Positions 33,740 through 42,948 are shown, counted from the first letter of the stretch. The stretch: DNA of 64,000 nucleotides from Vibrio superstes (GCF_003569005.1 NZ_BCUR01000004.1:2083111-2147110), one strand, 5' to 3'. Notes: a model not told the origin generated them from the letters alone. A program made the numbers and translations.

Positions 33740-35791
33740 ATGACTACTGAATTAAGAAAAATGCTCGTCACTTGTGCGCTACCGTATGCCAATGGTTCAA
33801 TCCATTTAGGTCATATGCTTGAGCACATCCAAGCTGATATCTGGGTGCGTTACCAACGCCTACGTGGTAACACGGTAAACTTTGTGTGTGCCGATGATGC
33901 GCACGGTACCCCAATCATGCTTAAAGCCCAGCAGATGGGAATTTCGCCAGAAGACATGATCGCAGCGGTAAGCGAAGAACATCAAAAAGACTTCGCAGGT
34001 TTTGACATCAGCTTTGATAACTATCACAGCACTCACAGTGAAGAGAACCGTGAGCTGGCGTCTAACATCTATCTTGAGCTTAAGAAGAATGGCTTTATCT
34101 CTAGCCGTACTATCTCTCAGCTGTTTGACCCAGAAAAAGAAATGTTCCTACCAGATCGCTTCGTTAAGGGTACTTGCCCTAAATGTAAGTCTGAAGATCA
34201 ATACGGCGATAACTGTGATAACTGTGGTGAGACCTATAGCCCAACTGAGCTTATTAATCCTAAGTCTGCAGTATCTGGTGCGACTCCAGTAATGAAAGAC
34301 TCAGAGCACTTCTTCTTCGACCTTCCACAGTTTGAAAGCATGCTAAAAGAGTGGACTCGCTCTGGTTCTTTGCAAACTGAAACCGCGAACAAGATGCAAG
34401 AGTGGTTTGAATCAGGCCTGCAACAATGGGATATTTCTCGCGATGCACCTTACTTTGGTTTTGAAATCCCAGGCGAGAAGAACAAATTTTTCTACGTATG
34501 GCTAGACGCACCTGTGGGTTACATGGCGTCTTTCAAAAACCTTTGTAACAAGCGTGATGACCTAGATTTCGAAGAATACTGGAAGAAAGACAGCACCACT
34601 GAGCTGTATCACTTCATCGGTAAAGACATCGTTTACTTCCACAGCCTATTCTGGCCAGCAATGCTAGATGGCGCAGGTTTCCGTAAGCCAAACAATGTAT
34701 TTGTGCACGGCTACGTAACGGTAAACGGTGCTAAAATGTCTAAATCTAAAGGCACCTTCATTAAAGCAAGCACCTACCTAGATCACCTAGATCCAGAGTG
34801 CCTGCGCTACTACTACGCGGCTAAGCTAAACAGCCGTATTGATGACCTAGACCTTAACCTTGAAGACTTTACTCAGCGTGTAAACTCTGATGTTGTCAAC
34901 AAGATCGTTAACCTAGCGTCTCGTAATGCTGGTTTCATCACCAAGCGCTTTGAAGGCAAGCTGTCTCAAGACTTTGCTGAGCCAGCCCTATACAAAGAGT
35001 TTGCTGACGCCGCTGATCGTATTGCAGAGCTGTACGAAACTCGTGAATTTAGCCGAGCTATTCGCGAAATCACTGCGCTGGCAGATAAAGCGAACCAATA
35101 CGTTGATGAAAAGGCACCTTGGGTTGTTGCTAAGCAAGAAGGCCAAGATAAAGAGCTTCAAGACATCTGTTCTGTGGGCATTAACCTGTTCCGCGTACTA
35201 ATGGCTTACTTGAAACCTGTTATGCCAGAGCTTGCAGCGCGCACTGAAGGCTTCTTGAATCAAGAGTTGACTTGGGAAGGTGTCGCAACGCCTCTAACTG
35301 ATCACGAGATCAGCAAGTTCAAAGCGCTATTTAACCGTGTTGATCCTAAGAAGGTAGAAGCAATGGTTGAAGCATCGAAAGAAGATGCGGCAGCTGAAGC
35401 AGCAGCCAAAGAACAAGCAGAGCACGCTAAAAACGAAACTGAGCTGACTAAAGAGCCAATCGCTGATGAAATCGAATTCGATGATTTTGCCAAGGTTGAC
35501 CTGCGCATCGCTAAGATTGTTGAGTGTGAATCTGTGCCTAAAGCGAACAAGCTACTAAGACTGGTACTGGATCTTGGTGGTGAAACTCGTCAAGTATTTG
35601 CTGGTATCAAATCAGCGTATCAGCCAGAAGACCTAATTGGTAAGCACACCGTAATGGTAGCAAACCTTAAACCTCGTAAAATGAAGTTTGGTATGTCTGA
35701 GGGTATGGTGTTGGCAGCAGGCCCTGGTGGTAAAGATCTTTGGATCTTAGAACCTCACGAAGGTGCTCAGCCAGGCATGCGCGTAATGTAA
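33740..35791 (+). CDS. metG: Methionyl-tRNA synthetase
   Basis: A 683-residue class I aminoacyl-tRNA synthetase. The HIGH-type motif is HLGH (22-25) in ALPYANGSIHLGHMLEH; the zinc knuckle is CPKCKSEDQYGDNCDNCG (about 145-162); KMSKS is at 332-336. The C-terminal 100 residues, after an Ala/Glu-rich linker (about 545-575), form the dimerising tRNA-binding (EMAP-like) domain beginning DFAKVDLRIAKIVECE. It loads tRNA(Met) and initiator tRNA. Complete and normal in length. Confidence 0.98.
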   Translation: MTTELRKMLVTCALPYANGSIHLGHMLEHIQADIWVRYQRLRGNTVNFVCADDAHGTPIMLKAQQMGISPEDMIAAVSEEHQKDFAGFDISFDNYHSTHSEENRELASNIYLELKKNGFISSRTISQLFDPEKEMFLPDRFVKGTCPKCKSEDQYGDNCDNCGETYSPTELINPKSAVSGATPVMKDSEHFFFDLPQFESMLKEWTRSGSLQTETANKMQEWFESGLQQWDISRDAPYFGFEIPGEKNKFFYVWLDAPVGYMASFKNLCNKRDDLDFEEYWKKDSTTELYHFIGKDIVYFHSLFWPAMLDGAGFRKPNNVFVHGYVTVNGAKMSKSKGTFIKASTYLDHLDPECLRYYYAAKLNSRIDDLDLNLEDFTQRVNSDVVNKIVNLASRNAGFITKRFEGKLSQDFAEPALYKEFADAADRIAELYETREFSRAIREITALADKANQYVDEKAPWVVAKQEGQDKELQDICSVGINLFRVLMAYLKPVMPELAARTEGFLNQELTWEGVATPLTDHEISKFKALFNRVDPKKVEAMVEASKEDAAAEAAAKEQAEHAKNETELTKEPIADEIEFDDFAKVDLRIAKIVECESVPKANKLLRLVLDLGGETRQVFAGIKSAYQPEDLIGKHTVMVANLKPRKMKFGMSEGMVLAAGPGGKDLWILEPHEGAQPGMRVM

Positions 35792-35822
35792 GCACCGAAC
35801 TGTCACAAAGTTGTTCAATACT

Positions 35823-35856
35823 AAAATACCGGTCTAAATGGCCGGTATTTTTTTGC
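35823..35856 (+). terminator. Terminator of metG
   Basis: Stem AAATACCGG/CCGGTATTT followed by TTTT, starting 32 bases after the metG stop. Confidence 0.9.
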
Positions 35857-36007
35857 GCCAAACCAGTGCAAACCCGCCCTTTGGTAACGCAACTTAGCTA
35901 ACACTTCATATGCAACTAGCTGTTTTAATTGGCTAAAGTGCACAGAATCACGCTGGCATAGATACTGCACTACCCTTATTTGGCTCGTAGCTTTTAGGGA
36001 GTAAGTT

Positions 36008-36823
36008 ATGTTCATGATTATTGCAGCCAGTCTCAGCGCTATCATCGTGCTCTATTTATTGATGCGACACGGCAGGCAATCCAAACTCAATGACAATCGC
36101 TATCGGTTGGTGTGCGAACTGCGCAGCGTCGCAGAACATTTACGCGAACACAGGCACCTTGCCCACACTCATCTTAGCTTCGAACCTATACCAGACAACC
36201 ATACTGTTGAGATTGAGAAAAACATCAGCAACTCACTGCTCTTCCTCGTTGAAAAAAGCTTCGTTAATGACCGTCCAATGTTTCGTCTTTTGATGAAACA
36301 GATACAAACCTTGTTATTTGAATGGCGGGATATGACAGCCTCTAAGAGCCAAATGAGTCACGGTAAAGCCATTCGCGCTACCTTGTACCTCATTGATGAA
36401 ATCGTGCTAACTTGGTTGGTAGAATCGGATCAGCTGGAATTGAGTGAGCAATATTCACGGCAGTGGAGCCACGTCATTGATTCTTTGGAGGCATTAACCC
36501 AGTTTAGAATGCTGGTGAGTGATTCTAGAAATGAGCTGCAGTGTGAGCGTCTGAATCTGAAGGCACAGGTACTGCTGCGTAAAATAAATCGATTGAGCTT
36601 ACTGTCACCCTTAGGCGTGCATGCACCGAGTACCAGTCATGCGGCAAGACAATTGACTGAAATCATCTCTGCCCATGGTCATATAGAAGAGTTGGATGAA
36701 CGAGAGCTTTATCAGCTAACAAGTACGTTATCACTGGCCATATTTAAAGTGTATGACCAGATTTTAATTGAGCTGAGCGAGCAGCTCAACCAGCCTTTGC
36801 CAGCGAAAGAGGTTAAGGCCTAA
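36008..36823 (+). CDS. Uncharacterised membrane-anchored helical protein
   Basis: A 271-residue protein I do not recognise. It has one N-terminal membrane span (MFMIIAASLSAIIVLYLLM, residues 1-19) followed by a basic stretch (RHGRQSKLNDNRYR), so the rest is probably cytoplasmic. The body is almost entirely helical and rich in Leu, Glu, Gln and His, without a known motif. The start has a good ribosome site (GGGAGTAAG). The gene stands alone between metG and mlc, and its stop codon overlaps the convergent mlc stop by four bases. Real-gene status is supported by start context, length and normal codon use; function unknown. Confidence 0.7.
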   Translation: MFMIIAASLSAIIVLYLLMRHGRQSKLNDNRYRLVCELRSVAEHLREHRHLAHTHLSFEPIPDNHTVEIEKNISNSLLFLVEKSFVNDRPMFRLLMKQIQTLLFEWRDMTASKSQMSHGKAIRATLYLIDEIVLTWLVESDQLELSEQYSRQWSHVIDSLEALTQFRMLVSDSRNELQCERLNLKAQVLLRKINRLSLLSPLGVHAPSTSHAARQLTEIISAHGHIEELDERELYQLTSTLSLAIFKVYDQILIELSEQLNQPLPAKEVKA

Positions 36824-38034
36824 CCCTCAACCACTTTCATCAAAAGTACACCATCATACAGGGCTTGCTTTATCAACGCTGCACCAGGCATGGTGGCATT
36901 CTTGATAAAGCGACTTGGTACAATTTCTAAGTCTTGACGATAGATAGGCAGGCTTTGCTCCTGCACACAGCGTTCAATCTCAGGCAAGATGATGCCTTTG
37001 GCTACATTGATGTCGCCACCAATAAGAACCTTCTCTGGATTAAACATATTAACCACCAAAGAAACCGCCATACCCAGACGCTTTGCTAGCTGCTTAATAA
37101 TTTTCAGAGCAACCTCATCGCCATTATTGGCAGCCATACAGATATTGATGACCGATAGGGTTTCTAGCTCTAAACTGGTTTCGTCTCCTGCGGCAATGGC
37201 TTCTGTTGCTTGACGCAACAATGCGTGAGAACTGGCTACCGTTTCCAAGCAGCCTCTGTTACCACAGTGGCAAGGGTAACCATTCGGATCAACTTGGATA
37301 TGACCTAGCTCACCTACGTTCCCCAAACGCCCCTGAAGGACTTTGTCCTCAAGGATAATACCTGCGCCAATACCATTATGAATAGAGATCAACACAGAGT
37401 TTTTATTTTGCTGAGAGTTACCAAATAGCTTTTCAGCTAGTGCCCACGCTCGCGTATCGTTGGCAATGAATACAGGCAAACCAGTTGCTTTATACAACGC
37501 AGGGCCAAGTTCTAGGTACTTCACATCAAAGTGAGGCATCTGCAATACCAAGCCGCTTTCAGAATGAACAAGACCCGGTAGCGTAATCGCAATACTGGTC
37601 ATGCGCTCTAGTACTGATCCCTTGTCTTCGAAGAACTGGGTAATCTCAGACAATAGGCGCTCTAGCATCTCATCTTGATGACGCTCTTCAATATCAATGT
37701 ACTTTTCAGTGATCACCTCGCCGCCCAATTCATGCAGTGCGATGGTCAAGTAACCTCGGCCTAGACGCAGCGATAAGAACTGCCAACCTTCATTATTGGT
37801 CTGCAACCCAACAGCAGGGCGACCACGACTTGTGGCTTCTTGCACAACCGTCTCATGGATAAGATGAGCATCGATGAGCTCGCGGGTGATCTTAGTAATA
37901 CTCGCTGGTGCAAGAGCGCTCAGCTTAGATAGGTCGATTCGGGAGATGGGACCAAATTGATCAATTAGTTGATACACCTTGCCGGCGTTAATCTGTTTAA
38001 TATGGTCAATATGGCTTGGTTGAGCCGTGTACAT
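36820..38034 (-). CDS. mlc: ROK-family glucose-responsive repressor Mlc
   Basis: A 404-residue ROK regulator: N-terminal winged helix (HIDHIKQINAGKVYQLIDQFGPISRIDLSKLSALAPASITKI), then the ROK sugar-kinase-like fold with the zinc motif in GHIQVDPNGYPCHCGNRGCLE and the C-terminal PGAALIKQALYDG. The sequence is near Mlc of Escherichia coli, which represses ptsG, manXYZ and other sugar PTS genes and is titrated by dephosphorylated PtsG. The start is placed at the ATG following GGGGAG; a TTG five codons upstream lies inside that ribosome site. Its main expected target, ptsG, lies 5 kb away in this window. Confidence 0.93.
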   Translation of the reverse strand: MYTAQPSHIDHIKQINAGKVYQLIDQFGPISRIDLSKLSALAPASITKITRELIDAHLIHETVVQEATSRGRPAVGLQTNNEGWQFLSLRLGRGYLTIALHELGGEVITEKYIDIEERHQDEMLERLLSEITQFFEDKGSVLERMTSIAITLPGLVHSESGLVLQMPHFDVKYLELGPALYKATGLPVFIANDTRAWALAEKLFGNSQQNKNSVLISIHNGIGAGIILEDKVLQGRLGNVGELGHIQVDPNGYPCHCGNRGCLETVASSHALLRQATEAIAAGDETSLELETLSVINICMAANNGDEVALKIIKQLAKRLGMAVSLVVNMFNPEKVLIGGDINVAKGIILPEIERCVQEQSLPIYRQDLEIVPSRFIKNATMPGAALIKQALYDGVLLMKVVEG

Positions 38035-38132
38035 AGAATTTCTCCCCAATCGTGAGGTTCTATTTTTTTACAGCTCGAAGTAAATGTGAAGCACTGTTAT
38101 CTAAAGGCGTGAGCATGCTCACCGATTGAACG

Positions 38133-39302
38133 CTAATTAACGTGTGCGCCTTTCTTTATCTTTCTTTTTCGAGTGCTCTGATATTCATCAATGAAGCGAT
38201 ATCCCGAGTTTAATCCCTGTTGATAGTCAAAGAGTAGATCCTCGGTGCTACTCATCAGCGAAGAGCTGCGCAGAGGTTCTTCTGGAATGATCTGCATTAC
38301 GTAGCAATCTTCGGGTGGGTTAGAGATAAATTCTTGAGTCAACGCATAGGTTTGATAGTGCACCATTAGCATATCTGCTAACCCTGCATCGAGTCGATTG
38401 CCGAGCAAATGAGACAATCGATAGACGTTGTCCGCCCCAAACAACCATCGACCGCCATTGAGTAGCTCTAAACGCGACATGGGTTTTCCAGAGTCGCTTT
38501 GACCCACTCGCTCATCGATAAAGTCTTCAATACTCTTTTTACCCTGATCGAGTTTTTCACTCCAAAAGTTTTGAATATTGTCTATGGGACTGCGATACCA
38601 GACCTCATTATCATGTTTTTCTGGAGGATCTATTCCTTCTTGAACAGTTAGCAAGGGATGTTCTGGTAACTCTGTTCGAATGACGATGATACTGCGAGCC
38701 CCTTGCCTCCAAGCTTCTTGAATAGGCACTGAAGCTGACACGCCGCCATCGACAAACTCCTTGCCCGCAACAGATATGGGCCTAGAAACGAGGTTAGGTA
38801 TCGCACAAGTTGCCCTTATTACATCCAACCAATCAGTCGCAAGCATAGGAAGATAGTCATCATGGAAGTTGTCTGCTCGAGTCACTGCTGCATATGCCTC
38901 TCTTCCAAGAAGCATCTTTTTTCCCATATCAATATCGAGTTTATAAGGAGGAGAACAAATCTTACCTAGCGCCCAGTCGAGCCCAATATAATGTTTTTGC
39001 CTGATAAAACTGAACAGGTTGAAAAAACGATCATCGGTGGTGAGATCTAGGAGAAATGATTTCCCAATTTCGGGTTGCCGACAAAGGTATGCACAGAGGT
39101 TAAGTGCTCCAGCAGAGGTGCCATAGAAGGTGTTAAATGGGTCAAAATTGGAATACAAGAAGGCATCTAAAACACCGGCGGTGAAGATACTACGTTGCCC
39201 CCCACCTTGTGCAACTAGCGCATTTTTGCCATTAATATACTCAGCAAACATCTCTTGCTTGTATAAGGCATTGTTACCCCAGACTAACCCACTGTTTTCC
39301 AT
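38133..39302 (-). CDS. Patatin-like phospholipase
   Basis: A 389-residue patatin-domain protein: oxyanion loop GGGQR (33-37), nucleophile elbow GTSAG (Ser63 at 61-65) and the catalytic Asp185 in FVDGGVSASVP. This is the Ser-Asp dyad of bacterial patatins, similar to the YjjU-type family of cytoplasmic lipid acyl hydrolases. There is no signal peptide and no type III or VI secretion context, so an intracellular lipase role is likelier than a toxin. Ribosome site GGTGGATG precedes the ATG. The C-terminal tail is basic (STRKRKIKKGAHVN). Confidence 0.88.
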   Translation of the reverse strand: MENSGLVWGNNALYKQEMFAEYINGKNALVAQGGGQRSIFTAGVLDAFLYSNFDPFNTFYGTSAGALNLCAYLCRQPEIGKSFLLDLTTDDRFFNLFSFIRQKHYIGLDWALGKICSPPYKLDIDMGKKMLLGREAYAAVTRADNFHDDYLPMLATDWLDVIRATCAIPNLVSRPISVAGKEFVDGGVSASVPIQEAWRQGARSIIVIRTELPEHPLLTVQEGIDPPEKHDNEVWYRSPIDNIQNFWSEKLDQGKKSIEDFIDERVGQSDSGKPMSRLELLNGGRWLFGADNVYRLSHLLGNRLDAGLADMLMVHYQTYALTQEFISNPPEDCYVMQIIPEEPLRSSSLMSSTEDLLFDYQQGLNSGYRFIDEYQSTRKRKIKKGAHVN

Positions 39303-39319
39303 TCATCCACCATAGGAAA

Positions 39320-39409
39320 CTAGCTTAATACAGCAACTAATCCATAAGCGATAAGTATTGCAAAGATTGAGGTTACTATTGTTATGGTAAATTTTAGATC
39401 GGTACTCAT
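39320..39409 (-). CDS. ynhF: Small membrane protein, YnhF type
   Basis: A 29-residue reading frame, too short for normal gene callers. The protein starts MSTDLKFTITIVTSIF and continues as one hydrophobic membrane segment ending in VAVLS. The N-terminal MSTDLKF is the same as that of YnhF, the 29-residue inner-membrane protein of Escherichia coli, and the length is the same. A ribosome site (AAGGTGAG) precedes the ATG at the proper distance. It lies just upstream of the patatin gene on the same strand (17 bases). Function of YnhF is not established. Confidence 0.85.
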   Translation of the reverse strand: MSTDLKFTITIVTSIFAILIAYGLVAVLS

Positions 39410-39634
39410 TCTCTCACCTTATAGATATTCGATAATCCCTAAAGATAATAATACCTAGGGTTAACATAAGTATTAGCATTCCTGAGTTTACCTCTCAAGA
39501 CTTAGCGAAAAGCCGTGCAGAATTATGCAGTTACTGTCACAATTAACTATACATTACTTAGGTGCTACGCAAGCGTGAGCACGGATCGTTAAAGCTAAGT
39601 AAACATGCTCTAGATTGACAAGGATGACAATACT

Positions 39635-40222
39635 ATGAACAGAAAGACCCTCACCCTATTGGTGCTAGCCTGCAGTTACCCTGCCGTCTCTCAAGCAGAG
39701 ATCTATATTACTCCAATGGTTGGCTACAGCATGGGTGGTTCGTTTGATACGGAAGAGAACGGCAGTTTTGATATCAAAGAAGCCGTCAACTACAACATTG
39801 CGATTGAAACTAATGTAGATGCAGGGCGCTTAGGTTTACTCTATTCTCAACAAGACTCTTCTATTGAAGACGTTAATCTTGATACCACACTGCGCTACTT
39901 GCACTTTCAAAGTGCCATCTTTTATCCATCAGGAGAGAAGTGGAATTCCTACATAGGTCTGAGTTTAGGTGGAACACAAATAGATGTTCAGGGCGCAAGC
40001 AATGAATACAAGTTCTCTGCAGGTATCTATGGTGGTGTCGAATACAAATTCACTGACAGTTTTGCTCTGCAAGGACAGGTTCGCTATTTAGGAACCTTGG
40101 TTGATGGCGATTCCATTACGGTATGTAACTCTTCTAGCGATGGTACAAGCTGTAAGTATGCGTTCTCTGGTGACTGGATGAGTCAAGTTCAAGCCAACCT
40201 AGGCTTTAGATTTAGCTTCTAA
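39635..40222 (+). CDS. Small outer-membrane beta-barrel protein
   Basis: A 195-residue protein with a signal peptide (cleavage after SQA, residue 21) and a mature barrel with alternating hydrophobic residues, glycine-rich turns and the C-terminal end NLGFRFSF with a terminal Phe. The pattern is that of eight-strand barrels of the OmpA/OmpW/opacity type. Two cysteines (in TVCNSSSDGTSCKY) probably form a disulfide in an extracellular loop. Not part of an operon. The exact family is not recognised. Confidence 0.75.
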   Translation: MNRKTLTLLVLACSYPAVSQAEIYITPMVGYSMGGSFDTEENGSFDIKEAVNYNIAIETNVDAGRLGLLYSQQDSSIEDVNLDTTLRYLHFQSAIFYPSGEKWNSYIGLSLGGTQIDVQGASNEYKFSAGIYGGVEYKFTDSFALQGQVRYLGTLVDGDSITVCNSSSDGTSCKYAFSGDWMSQVQANLGFRFSF

Positions 40223-40677
40223 ACCGACACATAATCACAACAATATATTAACGAGCGAAAGGTTCTTGGTTTTTCGCTCTTAAATTAACATTTAGTCATA
40301 TCCTCTAGCTAAAACCATTTATCTAACTGATGACAACAGTCATTAAGTCATTTGCAGTACGATCCATTAATCTTCCCTCTATCACCAGTAATTTTGCAAC
40401 CATTCCTCCCATATATGAGCCTTATTTTATCTTGCCAGACAGAATATCTCACGGTAACCTGCCGTTATGACCCAGAATATTCTACTAGTTTTAAAGTCTG
40501 GGTAGTAAATTTATAAACATAAACCACTACTTATTAAGCGTTAAAACAGAATTAATAACTACCTAATCGCACTGATGCGAGGTGATTATTTTATACACTC
40601 TGGTTATTTAAGCAAAAGAGACTCTTAACTCTCATTTAATATTTGCAACTCTTCATAAGTAATTACAAGGAGTAATT
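40223..40677. other. Intergenic region upstream of the NSS transporter
   Basis: About 455 AT-rich bases without a recognised gene or regulatory motif. It should contain the promoter of the transporter at 40678, whose ribosome site (AAGGAGTAATT) is strong. No clear terminator was seen after the barrel gene at 40222. Confidence 0.4.
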
Positions 40678-42147
40678 ATGAAACGAGAACAATGGGGTTC
40701 CCGTACCGGATTTATCTTAGCCGCAGTAGGCTCAGCAATCGGTCTAGGTAATATATGGCGCTTTCCGTATATGGCCTATGAAAACGGCGGTGGCGCATTC
40801 TTTATCCCTTACCTTTTCGCCATGTTAACGGCCGGTATTCCATTTATGATTATGGAGTTCAAGCTGGGTCAAAAGTATCGTGGTTCTGCACCTGCAGCGC
40901 TTCGCTCTGTCAATCCAAAGTTTGAATGGTTGGGTTGGTTCCAAGTTGGTATTGCAGCATGTATCGCTGTTTACTACGTTGCTGTTATCGGTTGGTCGAT
41001 CTCATACCTTGGCATGTCTTTCAATCAGGGCTGGGGAACAGACACTAACGCCTTCTTCTTTAGCGAATACCTGAACCTAGGTGATAACTCGCCGTCTAAC
41101 CTTGGCTCTATCCAATGGAAGATTGCGGGTACCATGCTTCTGGCTTGGGCTATCACTTATTCAGCCATTGCAGGTGGTGTTAAGTCAGGTATCGAACGCG
41201 CAGCTAAAATCATGATGCCAGTATTGTTCATCATGGTGTTAGTGCTAATCGGTCGCACTATCTTCCTACCAGGTGCACTAAACGGTATTAACTACCTGTT
41301 TGAACCAGACTTCAGCAAGATCATGGATCTTAAGGTGTGGGCGGCGGCTTATGGTCAGATCTTCTTCACCCTAAGTATCGGCTTTGCAATCATGCTTGCT
41401 TACTCAAGCTACCTGCCAGAGAAATCAGACATCAATAACAACGCCTTTATGACGGTATTGATTAACTGTGGCTTCTCTATCCTTGCGGGTATCATGATCT
41501 TCTCTGTATTGGGCTTCATGGCACATGAACAAGGTAAAGAGCTCACAGACGTTGTGTCTGCCGGTGTGGGGCTTGCCTTCGTTACTCTACCTGCGGCAAT
41601 TAATGAATTGCCAGCGCCTTACATCCTAGGTCCACTATTGTTCCTAGCGCTGACTATTGCTGGCTTAAGCTCGCACATCTCAATCATTGAAGCGGTAACA
41701 TCTGCAATCATTGATAAGTTCAAGCTAGAACGTAAAAAAGCGGCGACATTGGTGTGTGGTATTGGCGCTGCGGTCTCTCTAGCATTCGCCACAAACGGTG
41801 GTTTGTTACTGCTAGACCTTGTTGACTACTTCACCAACCAGATTGGTATCGTATTGAGCTGCTTCATTGAAGTTCTGTTGATTGTATGGATTGTTAAGAC
41901 TGCAACTATTCGCAACTATGTAAACTCAGTATCTGATTTCCAAATCGGTGCTTGGTATGACGTTTGTTTGAAGTTTGTAAGCCCAGCAATTCTTGCTCTA
42001 ACACTATTCAATACATTGAAAGCGACTCTAACCGATGGCTACGGCGGTTACGCACAATCTGACCTGCTACTACTAGGTTGGGGACTGCTTGCCCTTCTCG
42101 TTATCATTGGTGTAGCAATTAACGTACTCAGCAAAAAGGAAGCGTAA
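40678..42147 (+). CDS. Sodium-dependent NSS-family transporter (MetP-like)
   Basis: A 489-residue neurotransmitter:sodium symporter family protein. The N-terminal part of span 1 reads WGSRTGFILAAVGSAIGLGNIWRFPYMAYENGGGAFFIPY, the family signature with the Na+/substrate unwound region. Eleven to twelve spans fit the sequence. The gene is followed two bases later by the small metS-type gene, which points to a methionine/alanine import system of the MetPS kind, as known from Corynebacterium. The substrate is inferred from that partner, not from residues. Confidence 0.9.
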   Translation: MKREQWGSRTGFILAAVGSAIGLGNIWRFPYMAYENGGGAFFIPYLFAMLTAGIPFMIMEFKLGQKYRGSAPAALRSVNPKFEWLGWFQVGIAACIAVYYVAVIGWSISYLGMSFNQGWGTDTNAFFFSEYLNLGDNSPSNLGSIQWKIAGTMLLAWAITYSAIAGGVKSGIERAAKIMMPVLFIMVLVLIGRTIFLPGALNGINYLFEPDFSKIMDLKVWAAAYGQIFFTLSIGFAIMLAYSSYLPEKSDINNNAFMTVLINCGFSILAGIMIFSVLGFMAHEQGKELTDVVSAGVGLAFVTLPAAINELPAPYILGPLLFLALTIAGLSSHISIIEAVTSAIIDKFKLERKKAATLVCGIGAAVSLAFATNGGLLLLDLVDYFTNQIGIVLSCFIEVLLIVWIVKTATIRNYVNSVSDFQIGAWYDVCLKFVSPAILALTLFNTLKATLTDGYGGYAQSDLLLLGWGLLALLVIIGVAINVLSKKEA

Positions 42148-42149
42148 TT

Positions 42150-42248
42150 ATGACTACCAGCGCAATCATTATGATGGTTCTTGGTTTAGGGATTACTTGG
42201 GGTGGTGCTGCCATCTGTATCCGTAAGGCAATGAAAAAGCAACAATAA
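42150..42248 (+). CDS. metS: Methionine/alanine importer small subunit (MetS-like)
   Basis: A 32-residue reading frame with one membrane segment (about AIIMMVLGLGITWGGAAICI) and a basic tail (RKAMKKQQ), directly after the NSS transporter and probably translationally coupled to it. The MetS family comprises such short proteins next to NSS transporters. The frame is below the size used by normal gene callers. Position, size and the GxTWGG segment support the assignment. Confidence 0.85.
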   Translation: MTTSAIIMMVLGLGITWGGAAICIRKAMKKQQ

Positions 42249-42270
42249 TAACGAGTAGCTGACAGTTTAA

Positions 42271-42293
42271 AGCTATCAGCTATCAGCTATCAG
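42271..42293 (+). repeat. Tandem 7-base repeat
   Basis: AGCTATC is repeated three times head to tail plus a partial unit, just before the terminator at 42301. Confidence 0.8.
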
Positions 42294-42300
42294 AAATTAA

Positions 42301-42327
42301 AAAGCCGACATATTATATGTCGGCTTT
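42301..42327. terminator. Bidirectional terminator after metS and the barrel gene
   Basis: AAAGCCGACATA TTA TATGTCGGCTTT is a perfect 12-base stem with a three-base loop, with A/T tracts on both sides, between the convergent genes ending at 42248 and 42350. Confidence 0.9.
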
Positions 42328-42349
42328 CTTGTCTCTATTGGTATCAAAA

Positions 42350-42769
42350 CTAAAAGCGGTAAGTCACACCAATTGCGGCACCAAATTTAAGCTTTGATTT
42401 GTCTTGAATCTGCCATTCTGGAGCAACCTGTCCAAAAGCATTCCAATTTGGCGCGAAGTTCCAATCCAAGCCTAGTGGTACTCGAAGACCCCAATCGTCA
42501 TCCCATTCATACCAGCCACCAGCCCCGACATACCAATCAAAAGGAATATCTTGAGAAAAGCTGCCTTTGGAAAAATGGTAATCAAACGCCATTCCATCAT
42601 TGCCCACAGTTAAGTTAAATCTGTCTTCAAATTTAACTACTGCACTTAGACCCTGATCAAACGCCATACCTACTTTAACATTAGTAGGACCGGCTGCTTT
42701 CGCTGCTCCAACATAGGTAGCTACCCCAGTAAGAACTGCCGTGACCAATGCTAACTTCCCAATATTCAC
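42350..42769 (-). CDS. Small outer-membrane beta-barrel protein, function unknown
   Basis: A 139-residue protein with a signal peptide (cleavage near GAAKA, residue 25) and short beta strands ending in GAAIGVTYRF with terminal Phe, the usual barrel ending. Many Trp residues (WYVGAGGWYEWDDDWG) lie at the strand ends. It starts with GTG, preceded by AAGGA at a good distance; no in-frame ATG is near. Its size fits a minimal eight-strand barrel. Monocistronic; no name can be given. Confidence 0.7.
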   Translation of the reverse strand: MNIGKLALVTAVLTGVATYVGAAKAAGPTNVKVGMAFDQGLSAVVKFEDRFNLTVGNDGMAFDYHFSKGSFSQDIPFDWYVGAGGWYEWDDDWGLRVPLGLDWNFAPNWNAFGQVAPEWQIQDKSKLKFGAAIGVTYRF

Positions 42770-42948
42770 TTTATGTATCCTTGATTATGTATAACTTTGC
42801 GCATTTTAGTCTTATTTTAGCGCCCTTTGTCAGCGATTTGTGATGAAATCTGTAAAAGTGCGTTTTGTAACACACTTTTATTTCTCGCAACACATTCAGG
42901 CCATGTATGCCAAAGATGAATAGACACCTTTGTAATATCTGAGATCAA

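Noticed and set aside
35821..36045. Minus-strand reading frame over the metG terminator
   Set aside because: It covers the terminator and the start of the next gene and lacks a ribosome site.
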